Shown here: positions 21,720 through 29,625 of the stretch, in pieces | Position numbering within the stretch: position 1 is the stretch's first letter | Layout of the letters: each line of letters opens with the position of its first letter | Assembly: GCA_035480575.1 (NCBI GenBank) | Contig: DATIHR010000032.1 | Coordinates: 1 to 39,766 of the forward strand | Direction of reading: 5' to 3' | DNA from: PMNU01 sp035480575 | Lineage (GTDB): Bacteria > Patescibacteriota > Saccharimonadia > Saccharimonadales > UBA4665 | Length of the DNA: 39,766 nt | Made by a program: the position numbers and the translations under genes | The notes under the pieces: generated by a model | What the model saw: only the letters and a program-made list of their open reading frames with translations | Told to the model about the DNA's origin: nothing | The model's database searches: none

Positions 21720-23936
21720 ATGCTGGCTAAATCGTTACTCCTGTTTTTTATAGGTACCGTAGGCATAGCAATTGCTCTATTGGTACTCGCGCGCGATTAC
21801 CGCAAGCCGCAAAACCAGCTGTTTTTTCTATTTTTGGTGGCGCTGTGTGGCTGGGTTATTGGCATTGGCGGCTTTTTAAATAGCATTCACCCCCATGTCG
21901 CGTTCGTATGGGCTAAGGTGTATTACTCGTTCCCGCTGCTTGTGGCGGTAACGATGCCGCTGTTTTCGTACACGTTTCCGTACAACACCACAGTACCGCG
22001 CCGGGTGTGGGTTCCTATTATATTGGGCTATGCATTGCTTGCGATACCGCTTGTTGCCAGCCCTACGTTTGTAACCGCTGCGCTTACTTATCATGACTGG
22101 GGCAAGGAGATTATCCTTAATAAATCCCACTACGCGCTGTATTCGGTGTATCTGTTAAGCTGCCTGGGTTACGGGCTGGTGCATACCTACAGAAAATCGC
22201 GGCAGGCACGGGGTACTGCCCGGGCGCAGCTGCGGTTTTACTTTTTTGGCTTCTTGCTCACTAGTTTCTTTGGTGTACTGTTTAACCTTATTTTGCCCTG
22301 GTTTGGTAATTACCGCCTAATATGGATTGGCCCCATATTTACAACCGCCATCGTTATTGCCATAGCCTACAGCATTATTCGCCACCGGATGTTCGATGTG
22401 CGGCTGGTGGTCGCGCGGTCAATTGCGTACCTCGCGAGTCTGGGCGTTATTGCGGCGGTGTATGGCTTTATTGTATTTGGCCTGGTTGGGCTTATTTTTG
22501 ACCTGCATTTTTCGCTTAGTTTACAAGTGTTCTTGTCTATTGCCACCGGCGTAGCGGCATTGGCATTCCCGTCGCTTAAAACATACTTTGACCGCGCCAC
22601 TAGGCAGCTGTTTTACCGCGAAGCCTACGACCCACAGGCGTTCTTTGACGAGTTCAACAAAGCCCTGGCCTCTACTATTGAGCTCGATACGCTGTTACGG
22701 CGAGCAACGGACATTATTGCCCTGCACTTAAAGGCGCAATATTGTCTGGTTGGTGTTAAAGATAACACCGAGGGCGGGCAGCGGATAATAGGCACAACCC
22801 AAAAGAAATTTATTCATAAAGACATAAATCTTGCCCGGCATATTACACCCAATATTATGCAGGTGGTGCTGGTAACAGACGATCTGCCAAAAGAGTTTGA
22901 ACAGCTTCGCCGCGTGCTTATAAAGAACGACATTGCGGTGCTAGTGCGGCTAACCAACGACTACAAAAACCAGCAAGAAGGTATAGGCTACATTGTGCTG
23001 GGCGCCAAAAAGAGCGGTAACCCGTATACCAACCAAGATATTAACGTACTAGAGGCCGTGGCGAACGAGCTGGTTATCGCCATCCAAAATGCCATGCGCT
23101 TCGAGGAGATAGAAGCGTTCAACATTACCTTGCAGCAAAAAGTAGACGCCGCCACCAGGCAGCTGCGCCAAAACAACGAAAAACTACGCAAGCTGGACGA
23201 AACTAAGGACGACTTTATTAGCATGGCTAGCCACCAGCTGCGCACCCCGCTTACCTCTGTTAAAGGGTACGTCAGTATGGTGCTAGACGGCGACGCCGGC
23301 AAGATTACACCGCTGCAGCGTAAGTTGCTGAGCCAGTCGTTTATTAGCTCGCAGCGCATGGTGTACCTTATTTCGGACTTGCTTAATGTGTCACGGCTAC
23401 GGACCGGCAAGTTTATTATTGAATCGGTCCCAACCAACCTGGCAAGAATGATTCAGGAAGAAATAGAGCAATTGGTCGAAACGGCTAAGGGCCGCGGCTT
23501 GACGCTTACCTACCATAAGCCGGAGCATTTCCCAACGCTTATGCTGGACGAGACTAAAATGCGCCAGGTTCTTATGAATTTTATAGATAACGCCGTGTAC
23601 TATACACCGTCCGGCGGGCATATAGATGTATACCTTATAGATAAGCCTGAAAGCATAGAATTTAACGTTGTAGACGATGGCATTGGCGTACCACGGCAAG
23701 ACCAACACCGGTTGTTTACTAAGTTTTTCCGCGCCCACAACGCCAAACGTGCCCGTCCAGATGGTACCGGATTGGGGCTGTTTATGGCTAAAAAAGTGGT
23801 CGTATCCCAGGGTGGGGCGGTAATCTTTAGAAGCCAAGAAGGCAAGGGAAGCACCTTTGGCTTTACGTTTGCAAAAAGCAAATTGGCACCACCCGAGGCG
23901 GCAAAGCCAAGCGCGGCGCCGGCGGTACGGGCCTAA
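21720..23936 (+). CDS. Membrane sensor histidine kinase (multi-TM, GAF-like, HisKA, HATPase)
   Basis: 738 residues. About eight membrane segments occupy residues 3-285 (7TM-type histidine kinase sensor region), followed by a GAF-like domain (about 305-460), a short coiled coil (470-500), HisKA with phospho-His505 (SHQLRTPLTSVKGY), and HATPase with N box Asn620/Asn624 (NFIDNAVYYTP), G1 DDGIGVP, F-box FTKFFRAHNA and G2 GTGLGLF. The tail is Ala/Pro-rich. It autophosphorylates and passes phosphate to a receiver; the stand-alone receivers at 18935 and 19392 are candidate partners. TTAGGGG serves as SD. The upstream gap holds the MITE-like element. Confidence 0.92.
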   Translation: MLAKSLLLFFIGTVGIAIALLVLARDYRKPQNQLFFLFLVALCGWVIGIGGFLNSIHPHVAFVWAKVYYSFPLLVAVTMPLFSYTFPYNTTVPRRVWVPIILGYALLAIPLVASPTFVTAALTYHDWGKEIILNKSHYALYSVYLLSCLGYGLVHTYRKSRQARGTARAQLRFYFFGFLLTSFFGVLFNLILPWFGNYRLIWIGPIFTTAIVIAIAYSIIRHRMFDVRLVVARSIAYLASLGVIAAVYGFIVFGLVGLIFDLHFSLSLQVFLSIATGVAALAFPSLKTYFDRATRQLFYREAYDPQAFFDEFNKALASTIELDTLLRRATDIIALHLKAQYCLVGVKDNTEGGQRIIGTTQKKFIHKDINLARHITPNIMQVVLVTDDLPKEFEQLRRVLIKNDIAVLVRLTNDYKNQQEGIGYIVLGAKKSGNPYTNQDINVLEAVANELVIAIQNAMRFEEIEAFNITLQQKVDAATRQLRQNNEKLRKLDETKDDFISMASHQLRTPLTSVKGYVSMVLDGDAGKITPLQRKLLSQSFISSQRMVYLISDLLNVSRLRTGKFIIESVPTNLARMIQEEIEQLVETAKGRGLTLTYHKPEHFPTLMLDETKMRQVLMNFIDNAVYYTPSGGHIDVYLIDKPESIEFNVVDDGIGVPRQDQHRLFTKFFRAHNAKRARPDGTGLGLFMAKKVVVSQGGAVIFRSQEGKGSTFGFTFAKSKLAPPEAAKPSAAPAVRA

Positions 23937-23960
23937 GCGTATCCGAAGGGTTTTAAAGTA

Positions 23961-23989
23961 TTGACAACAGGGATGGCTAGTGCTAAAAT
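23961..23989 (+). promoter_or_regulatory. Consensus promoter, leaderless
   Basis: TTGACA (23961-23966), 17 bp, TGC + TAAAAT (23984-23989), then 7 nt to the ATG at 23997. It is the clearest leaderless promoter in the window, with consensus -35, ideal spacing and extended -10. Confidence 0.8.
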
Positions 23990-23996
23990 GTAACGC

Positions 23997-24341
23997 ATGA
24001 ATGAGTTTCACACACAAGAAGCTGCACAAAACCCCTTTGGTTTAGGTGTGCAAACCCCTGATTTCAATGCTGTTAACGAAGCAGCTTTTGGTGTACAAGC
24101 CCCTGAGGTTGTCGTTCCTGCGGTAGACGCTAGTGACTTCCACGTTGCTGCTCCTACTATTGCAGAAATCCGTGCCGAAGAAGACGCACGCTTCCTTGCG
24201 GCTAGCCGGGTAGCCGTTGCTTCTGCCATGATGCCATACCACGTACAGGCGATTTACCAGCAAATGGAACGAGAATTTGCAGACCAAGTCGAGAGCTACG
24301 TGAAAGAACAAGCCGAAGAGGACGAAACAGTCGACGCTTAA
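23997..24341 (+). CDS. Small acidic hypothetical protein
   Basis: 114 residues, very acidic at the C-terminus (EEDETVDA). The first 50 residues are low-complexity with a repeated FGxGVQxP/FGVQAPE pattern; about 52-105 are helical and Ala/Glu-rich (APTIAEIRAEEDARFLAASR). No membrane segment. It is monocistronic, between a consensus promoter and a perfect terminator, so it is probably well expressed. Function unknown. Confidence 0.75.
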   Translation: MNEFHTQEAAQNPFGLGVQTPDFNAVNEAAFGVQAPEVVVPAVDASDFHVAAPTIAEIRAEEDARFLAASRVAVASAMMPYHVQAIYQQMEREFADQVESYVKEQAEEDETVDA

Positions 24342-24360
24342 GGTAAAAAATAGCGAGCTT

Positions 24361-24390
24361 AAAAAACCACCCACCACGGGTGGTTTTTTT
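24361..24390 (+). terminator. Intrinsic terminator
   Basis: 12-bp perfect stem (24361-24372 with 24378-24389), loop ACCAC, ending in seven T. Confidence 0.9.
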
Positions 24391-24474
24391 ACATCATATA
24401 ATGTGAGTTTTTTCACTTGCATGTAACGGCATGATGTTGTTAGTATGGCAAGTATACGAGAGAGTGTTGTTACA

Positions 24475-24506
24475 TTGACAGACAGAACGGTTTGTGTTAA
24501 TATAAT
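24475..24506 (+). promoter_or_regulatory. Promoter of the LPSTG surface protein
   Basis: TTGACA at 24475-24480; TAATAT at 24498-24503 (17 bp) or TATAAT at 24501-24506 (20 bp) as -10. SD GGGAGG lies 25 nt or less downstream. Confidence 0.6.
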
Positions 24507-24530
24507 AGACTGATATACAGGGAGGCTGAC

Positions 24531-25946
24531 ATGCAGTTTGTGGAAAACATTATAAAAAAAGGTTTCAAGATTAGTCCTAAGCAATTAGTGCTTGCAGGCG
24601 TCTTTACATTAGCACTGGCTAGCTCGGTTGCCCTGGGCGTTACGAGCCGTCATAACACGAGTGCGGCTGCATCCCGCGACTGCGACACGAACTCAATCGA
24701 TTATGCCAACTATGGCGGCGGTTGTGGTGCTGCTGACGCGCAGGAGCTTGTTACCGACATTCGCCACAACGTACCCAGCGACCTACAAACCGTATATGCC
24801 CACTTTGGTTTAGCCAGTACCGACTACGACAAGTTCGCGACACAAGCTATGGCGGGTACGCTGTATCGTGACGGCCACATAGTAGTTGCCGGCCAAACGG
24901 TTGCCACGAGTGCCTGGACAATGGGCCGCGAGAAATTTAACGCCCAGCGCGAACCAATCACGGTCGGTGGCAAGACGTACTACCACAGTGCTACTCAGGA
25001 TGCATTCGCGAGCGGTGTGCAATCACTGCCAGTAATGGTGTGGTTCGACGCTAACGGCACCGTTAAGACGGCCGTTGTAAGCGCCTGCGGCAACCCAGTT
25101 ACCAAGATTAACAAGGTAGTACCTAAGGCAGATTGTACCGCCCTTGTTTCTACCCAGCCCGACAAAGTAAACAAGCCAAACACGTACACATTTACGGCTG
25201 CCGGTGCCTTTGCAGGCAACGCTACGTTTAGCCGTGTCGTGTACAGCTTTAGCGACGACAACACGACAATTACAAAAACCAGCCTTACCGAGCCAGTTAC
25301 GCACGTCTTTAAGGCAGACGGTACGGTAACTGCCACCATCTTTGCCAAGGTGCCCGGCGGCGGTGAAATGCAGGCGGCAACCGTAACATTCTGTAAGAAG
25401 AATATTAAGTACGTGCCCCCCGTGTTTGTGTGCACCAGCTTAGTGGCTGTACCAATCGACCAACAGCAGCGTAGCTTTAGGTTCACGGTTAAAACCAGCA
25501 TGGATGCAACAACTACCGTTAAGAGCGTAGACTTTACGATCGACGGCAAAACCGACACCAATGTTACAACTAAAGACAACCAAGGTAATGTCTTTAAGGA
25601 ATACACTTTTAACGACGATGGCAGTGTGCATACCGTAAAAGCGACAGTATTCTTTAACACGACCAATGGTGTACAGGCCGTCAGCTGTGTTGCGCAAGTA
25701 ACCGCCAAGAAGACGCCTATGTGTACCGTACCAGGCAAAGAGCATTTGCCCTCCAACAGTCCTGAGTGTGGCTACTGTAAGCCTGGCGTGCCATTTGGTA
25801 GCGAAGCCTGCGCCGAAGTTTTGGGCGCTACGCTACCCAGTACTGGCCCGACCGAGACCAGCATGGTAGGCCTGGCGTTTGGGGTTGGTATGGCAGGATT
25901 TGCCGGCCACAAGCTATATTTGCGCCGCAAATTTGGCCGTTTGTAA
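24531..25946 (+). CDS. LPXTG-type surface protein with PKD-like domains
   Basis: 471 residues. N-terminal signal/anchor (about 18-37, LVLAGVFTLALASSVALGV). Residues about 45-200 form a Cys-containing domain. About 205-295 and 300-395 are two PKD/Ig-like repeats (NTYTFTAAG...FSRVVYSFSDD, and SFRFTVKTS...VKSVDFTIDG), each closed by Cys. A Cys-rich linker precedes the C-terminal sorting signal LPSTGPTETS, a hydrophobic stretch and RRKFGRL, the best LPXTG match here. Expected to be sortase-anchored and exposed. SD GGGAGG 7-8 nt before the ATG. Ligand unknown. Confidence 0.88.
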   Translation: MQFVENIIKKGFKISPKQLVLAGVFTLALASSVALGVTSRHNTSAAASRDCDTNSIDYANYGGGCGAADAQELVTDIRHNVPSDLQTVYAHFGLASTDYDKFATQAMAGTLYRDGHIVVAGQTVATSAWTMGREKFNAQREPITVGGKTYYHSATQDAFASGVQSLPVMVWFDANGTVKTAVVSACGNPVTKINKVVPKADCTALVSTQPDKVNKPNTYTFTAAGAFAGNATFSRVVYSFSDDNTTITKTSLTEPVTHVFKADGTVTATIFAKVPGGGEMQAATVTFCKKNIKYVPPVFVCTSLVAVPIDQQQRSFRFTVKTSMDATTTVKSVDFTIDGKTDTNVTTKDNQGNVFKEYTFNDDGSVHTVKATVFFNTTNGVQAVSCVAQVTAKKTPMCTVPGKEHLPSNSPECGYCKPGVPFGSEACAEVLGATLPSTGPTETSMVGLAFGVGMAGFAGHKLYLRRKFGRL

Positions 25947-26031
25947 ATAACTGTGGATAAGCGGCTGGCCGATAGTGCAAGGATGTGCTACAGTTATTGT
26001 TAACGAGCAATGACTGACCGCTCTAGTTCTT

Positions 26032-26063
26032 AAAATCCCCGGGCTAAAAACCCGGGGATTTTT
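26032..26063 (+). terminator. Intrinsic terminator after the surface protein
   Basis: 12-bp perfect stem AAAATCCCCGGG / CCCGGGGATTTT with a 7-nt loop CTAAAAA, ending in five T. The symmetric A/T ends may make it work in both directions. Confidence 0.9.
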
Positions 26064-26086
26064 ATAGCTGTACAAAAGCCATAAAG

Positions 26087-26115
26087 TTGACTTGTAGTGT
26101 ACGAAGTGGTATTAT
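26087..26115 (+). promoter_or_regulatory. Promoter of the Pro-rich stalk protein
   Basis: TTGACT (26087-26092), 17 bp, TATTAT (26110-26115); SD AGGAG about 10 nt before the ATG at 26140. Confidence 0.65.
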
Positions 26116-26139
26116 CTGGCCGAATAGGAGTGAGACGTT

Positions 26140-26610
26140 ATGTCAGCTACAACAGATATGGTTAAGCGTGTGTATGATGTTTCGATGAAGGATGTCGCGC
26201 TGACGATCATATTCGTAATTGCGCTTGCATCGTCCGTAACGCTCGGTATTATGGGGCGCCAATACAGCCAGGCGAGCACCCCCGAGCATGCTACAAACCA
26301 AAGCCAAACCAGTCAGTCCGAAACCGGTACGTCGCAGGACCCAAGCACCGACGGTGATGGCACTGTAGTTGCAGACGATCCGGGCACGCCATTCCCGACC
26401 GAGCAGCCTACCCCTGCGCCTACGCCAGCTCCCGCCCCAGCTCCGGCGCCCACACCCGCGCCTACTCCTACGCCAACTCCGCAGCCCGCAGCCATTCCAA
26501 ACGCTGGCCCCGGCAACACTGCACTCGTGCTCTTTATTGGCGCTACGGCCTTCGGCTACTTCGTGTATAGCACGTACTTGCGTACTAAGCCCATCAAGTT
26601 CGGCAACTAG
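26140..26610 (+). CDS. Surface protein with Pro/Ala stalk and sorting-like C-terminus
   Basis: 156 residues. N-terminal membrane segment (about 17-38, DVALTIIFVIALASSVTLGIM, similar in wording to that of the neighbouring LPSTG protein), a Ser/Gln/Thr-rich region, then a rigid Pro-Ala/Pro-Thr repeat (about 85-118). The end is IPNAGPGNTALVLF, a hydrophobic stretch and YLRTKPIKFGN. IPNAG resembles an LPNTG sorting motif with Ile for Leu and Ala for Thr, so either a variant sortase signal or a simple second membrane anchor. The Thr to Ala change argues for caution. It overlaps the convergent gene through CTAG at 26607-26610. Confidence 0.75.
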   Translation: MSATTDMVKRVYDVSMKDVALTIIFVIALASSVTLGIMGRQYSQASTPEHATNQSQTSQSETGTSQDPSTDGDGTVVADDPGTPFPTEQPTPAPTPAPAPAPAPTPAPTPTPTPQPAAIPNAGPGNTALVLFIGATAFGYFVYSTYLRTKPIKFGN

Positions 26611-27455
26611 AACCCATCTATAAACTTGTATAATTCCGGCTGGAAACCAGGGTCGGTAAAATAATAGGCCGTCGCGGAACCTGCGAGCACCGGCTCGTTG
26701 CTTAATTGTATGGTAACAATGGCATCCTTTTTAGTGAAGTAGTATGCCATGGGCACATCTACGACGTTATCTTGGCTGTTGCGAGGTAGGTCGTAGTACA
26801 GTTTAGTGCCGCCATCGGTGACAATCTGGCCGCAGGCGCGTGGTTCTGGTTTGTGCACGAACGCATCATTAATTTGGTACTTGGCGCTTGTATCGGCTAC
26901 CTCGCGCAAGTTTTTTATGTCGCATGTATTGCCGTGTATTCGGTAGCGCTTAAGTACATCTGTTTGTTTGGCGACGGTTATGGTTATAAAGGGAATGGGC
27001 TGGCTGTAAGGGCCGGTAAAGGCGGGGTGGTCGCTGGTTATTTTGGTTTCAATGAGCTTTTGCGACTCTTGCGACAGATAGCCAGGGTAGTTATTAAAGT
27101 AAAACTTGCAGCTATAGCTATCGTTAACAATTTTTTGCATGGCACAGGGGTCTTGGACGTCGTTTGTCCCGTGTATTGCGTAATGGGGGCGAATAATCCA
27201 AGCTTGCCCAGGTGCTGCTATGTGCTGGCGCAGCTGAAACACATAGAGCCATGCACACAGGCTAAGCACGATTACGGCGGCAATGCTTAGTGTAAGCCGC
27301 GGCCGCGGCAAGCGAAAGAGCAGCATGCGCGCTCGAGTAATGTGGTACGGCTTAATGGCAAGTATCCTGGGCTGGTCATTTGGCTGAACTCCCGGGGTGG
27401 GGTAAATGCTAGCGTTTTTGTTTCGATTTGTAGCCACGATTGTAGTATAGCCCAT
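26607..27455 (-). CDS. Single-pass membrane protein with extracytoplasmic domain, unknown
   Basis: Up to 282 residues. A cytosolic N-terminus of about 50 residues, one membrane helix (LTLSIAAVIVLSLCAWLYVF, about 54-73), then a soluble outside domain with several Cys (DPCAMQKIVNDSYSCKFYFN, HGNTCDIKNL, RACGQIV) probably disulfide-linked. The start is uncertain: ATG at 27455 with a poor SD, or a GTG near 27435 that lies 6 nt after a TATACT box. No family recognised. It is divergent from tRNA-Glu. Confidence 0.65.
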   Translation of the reverse strand: MGYTTIVATNRNKNASIYPTPGVQPNDQPRILAIKPYHITRARMLLFRLPRPRLTLSIAAVIVLSLCAWLYVFQLRQHIAAPGQAWIIRPHYAIHGTNDVQDPCAMQKIVNDSYSCKFYFNNYPGYLSQESQKLIETKITSDHPAFTGPYSQPIPFITITVAKQTDVLKRYRIHGNTCDIKNLREVADTSAKYQINDAFVHKPEPRACGQIVTDGGTKLYYDLPRNSQDNVVDVPMAYYFTKKDAIVTIQLSNEPVLAGSATAYYFTDPGFQPELYKFIDGF

Positions 27456-27499
27456 CTTGCCTGCCGACCTCTGTTATGTTAGAATACATAAGATTTACT

Positions 27500-27574
27500 G
27501 GCCCCGTCGTCCAGCGGTTAAGACACCGGGTTTTCATCCCGGCAACCGGAGTTCGACTCTCCGCGGGGTCACCA
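27500..27574 (+). tRNA. tRNA-Glu(TTC)
   Basis: 75 nt with encoded CCA. Acceptor GGCCCCG pairs with CGGGGTC (one G-U); anticodon stem CCGGG/CCCGG with loop TTTTCAT, anticodon TTC; T-arm CGGAGTTCGACTCTCCG; discriminator A. Confidence 0.95.
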
Positions 27575-27622
27575 AAGAAAAGAGTCCAGAAATGCGCAAG
27601 CGATCTGGACTCTTTTCTTTGG
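27572..27622 (+). terminator. Terminator hairpin of tRNA-Glu
   Basis: Perfect 19-bp stem (27572-27590 with 27604-27622), 13-nt loop, A/T-rich distal arm with a T-rich run. It begins at the CCA of the tRNA, the same design as at tRNA-Lys. Confidence 0.8.
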
Positions 27623-27842
27623 CTCCGGGGTGAGGTGAACGCCGATTGCCGGTCGGGGCGAAGCCACGAGAAGGCAACCGGCGTTCGATTGTGACTGAAG
27701 CGCGCAGATGCTCGCATCGAGCACTGGAAGGAACTATATGGCAGCTCGTCTGCCATACCTCCGCAGTTTAAAGAGCAAACCCGACGTAGTAATTGCATGC
27801 ACTTGCGTAAAGCTATACTCTCCGCGGGTCACCACAGCATCG
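27613..27842. repeat. tRNA-Glu 3'-end duplicate and tRNA-like remnants
   Basis: ACTCTCCGCGGGTCACCA at 27817-27834 repeats the tRNA-Glu 3' end (27556-27574) with one G missing, 260 bp downstream. Between them, on the minus strand, GGCGTTCACCTCACCCC...GAGCCA near 27620-27645 has the look of another T-arm and acceptor, and CAACCGGCGTTCG near 27675 repeats the variable/T-arm part of tRNA-Glu. No real gene is seen here. Confidence 0.6.
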
Positions 27843-29360
27843 CTACATATCATCATCAATACCGTGCAGCGGTATGCGCCGATACATCTCGTAACCCTGT
27901 GGGATGACCAATTTGATGTGATCGTACTGCGCAATTGTTGCACTTAGCAGTTCGCGCAACGAGGGGTAGGTTACTCCCTGGTAGCTATAGCCCGGGAAGC
28001 CGTGTTGTCGCCAAGGTGCATCGTCGCGCGGGAAGTAGCGCATCATGTAATTAAAAATCGCATTCATTCCGGCACGATCTTCGTTGGCGGCTGCATGGTC
28101 CAAAGCTTCGGCAGTGTGATTCCAGTCAATCTCGAGTGCTCGTGCCTGCTGTTCTGGAGTGCCCATTTCCATAGCCCAGACAGTACGGGCGGCGCTAATG
28201 CGGTAATGTGGTTGGTAATGCCCCTCGACAACGCGGTGTTTATACAGCTCTAGTGAGGTCTCAGAAATGGGCATGCGCCAGCCGGGGTGTCCAGGCTTGC
28301 CGAGCTCATGGTCAAGCGTTGAGGCTTGTACGTCTTTGAAGGGCAGGCTGCTTGTATTATGTTTCCACAGCTTCGTGAGACCCTGCTGTGTTGGATCGGT
28401 CCGGTTCTCGATAGTATATTGAGCCGGCAGGCCATGGGCAGCATTTGTAACGCACCATGGGCCAGTAGTCGGCACTTCTGGCTTGTGATCGGTAACAATT
28501 GCCTGGCGCATAGTACGAGCCACCGGCTCCAATGCTTTAACGATATCATCAAAATCAAAACCTAACTCACGCAAGTCCCTAATCTCACCGGCTAGCATAT
28601 CGTGCGGTTGTTCGTGCTCCATAAACATCGGGCCGTCGCCGTAGTTATGTTGTGCTAGTATTTCTTCTGGAGAATTCCGCCAGAACAACTCGACATTTTC
28701 TTCGATGCGCTGCTCTAGCCACGAAATTACAGGCAAATCCTGCTCGCGTAGTTTTTCGTCAATCGCCGGCAGTCCGCCGCGCAGCGTCTTAGCGCTGCCG
28801 TTCGGAATATGCGGCAAATGTATATCGACAAAGTGTAAATGGGATCCTTGCTGTTCCGGTTCGTGTATGCGAACATTCTCGGCTACTATCGATGTGCTCT
28901 TAGTTGTTTCATCCGGCTTGTCCAAAACCAAGTTATACGCCAGCCCATCCCGAAAAGCGGCATGGTTAACGGTTCGCTCATCATAGTAAGTGGATGCAAC
29001 GATCAGCTCGGCGAGCTGATGCCTATGTAAGCCTTTAAGGTCCGCTACGCTACATTCACGTAACGGCTTATTCGGTAGCGCCTTCAGCTCGGGCTGTGGT
29101 GGGTCCAGTTGAATATCGGTATGCCCCGCAAGCCCAACCTGGCCTACGGGACGCGCGTCGAAAATCTGTGGTTTTTCGACGGGTTGAGCGGCTTCGGCTG
29201 ACTGTACAGCGGCCGCCAATTCGGGCGGTAAGCCATGCTGCTCCCACTCTCTAGCTTGTGCTATGAGTTCGTGCAGCGTTTTGAATACACCGTCAGGCGG
29301 GTTTTGTCCGTCTGACGGCTGTTGGTCAGCATGAGAAGCCCCAGGAATGATCTCTGACAT
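27843..29360 (-). CDS. Hypothetical protein, unknown function
   Basis: 505 residues, cytosolic, acidic. The N-terminal 100 residues are low-complexity and Pro/Gln/Ala-rich; the rest appears globular (SGxAKTLRGGLPAIDEKL, RMPISETSLELYKHRVVEGHYQPHYRISAARTVWAME, YFPRDDAPWRQHGFPGYSYQGVTYP). It has a conserved look but no motif I can name. No SD; a -35/-10 pair ends 6 nt before the ATG, so it is probably leaderless. Its stop lies just beyond the tRNA-Glu remnants. Confidence 0.7.
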   Translation of the reverse strand: MSEIIPGASHADQQPSDGQNPPDGVFKTLHELIAQAREWEQHGLPPELAAAVQSAEAAQPVEKPQIFDARPVGQVGLAGHTDIQLDPPQPELKALPNKPLRECSVADLKGLHRHQLAELIVASTYYDERTVNHAAFRDGLAYNLVLDKPDETTKSTSIVAENVRIHEPEQQGSHLHFVDIHLPHIPNGSAKTLRGGLPAIDEKLREQDLPVISWLEQRIEENVELFWRNSPEEILAQHNYGDGPMFMEHEQPHDMLAGEIRDLRELGFDFDDIVKALEPVARTMRQAIVTDHKPEVPTTGPWCVTNAAHGLPAQYTIENRTDPTQQGLTKLWKHNTSSLPFKDVQASTLDHELGKPGHPGWRMPISETSLELYKHRVVEGHYQPHYRISAARTVWAMEMGTPEQQARALEIDWNHTAEALDHAAANEDRAGMNAIFNYMMRYFPRDDAPWRQHGFPGYSYQGVTYPSLRELLSATIAQYDHIKLVIPQGYEMYRRIPLHGIDDDM

Positions 29361-29395
29361 TATGTTATTTTAACATATTATAGTGATTTTGTCAC
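29361..29395 (-). promoter_or_regulatory. Leaderless promoter overlapped by an inverted repeat
   Basis: Minus strand: GTGACA (29390-29395), 17 bp, TGT + TAAAAT (29367-29372), then 6 nt to the ATG at 29360. TATGTTA-TTT-TAACATA (29361-29377) is a perfect inverted repeat centred on the -10, a plausible operator. Confidence 0.6.
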
Positions 29396-29511
29396 TTCCA
29401 ATCCTGCATGATTATGTAGGATGAATCCTGAAGCAATAACGAAACATAACTCTGGAGGGCGGCGAGAAAAGCTGATCGATAAGAGGTATGGCACTGCTGT
29501 CCGCGATTTAG

Positions 29512-29595
29512 TATAGTAAATAGTGTCATGAACCCAACGCATATCTTCCCGCAGCTGCTTTTTCGCTATTTGCAGGAAGATATGCGTTGGGTTCA
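29512..29595 (+). promoter_or_regulatory. -10 box and 21-bp 5'-UTR hairpin before the split-protease operon
   Basis: TATAGT at 29512-29517 would start transcription near 29524. A perfect 21-bp inverted repeat follows at once (29529-29549 with 29575-29595, 25-nt loop, stem extendable by GCA/TGC after one mismatch). No T-run follows on either strand, so it is not a standard terminator; a 5' mRNA-stabilising or protein-binding hairpin fits better. Confidence 0.55.
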
Positions 29596-29625
29596 ATAGA
29601 AAATACAAAAAAATAGGGGGTGGGA

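Noticed and set aside
27409..27798. Minus-strand frame containing AESRTPVAGMKTRC
   Set aside because: It is the antisense translation of tRNA-Glu and its terminator, a known annotation artefact.
29529..29595. Invertible DNA switch
   Set aside because: The repeats enclose only 25 bp and no recombinase gene is near, so promoter inversion is unlikely.
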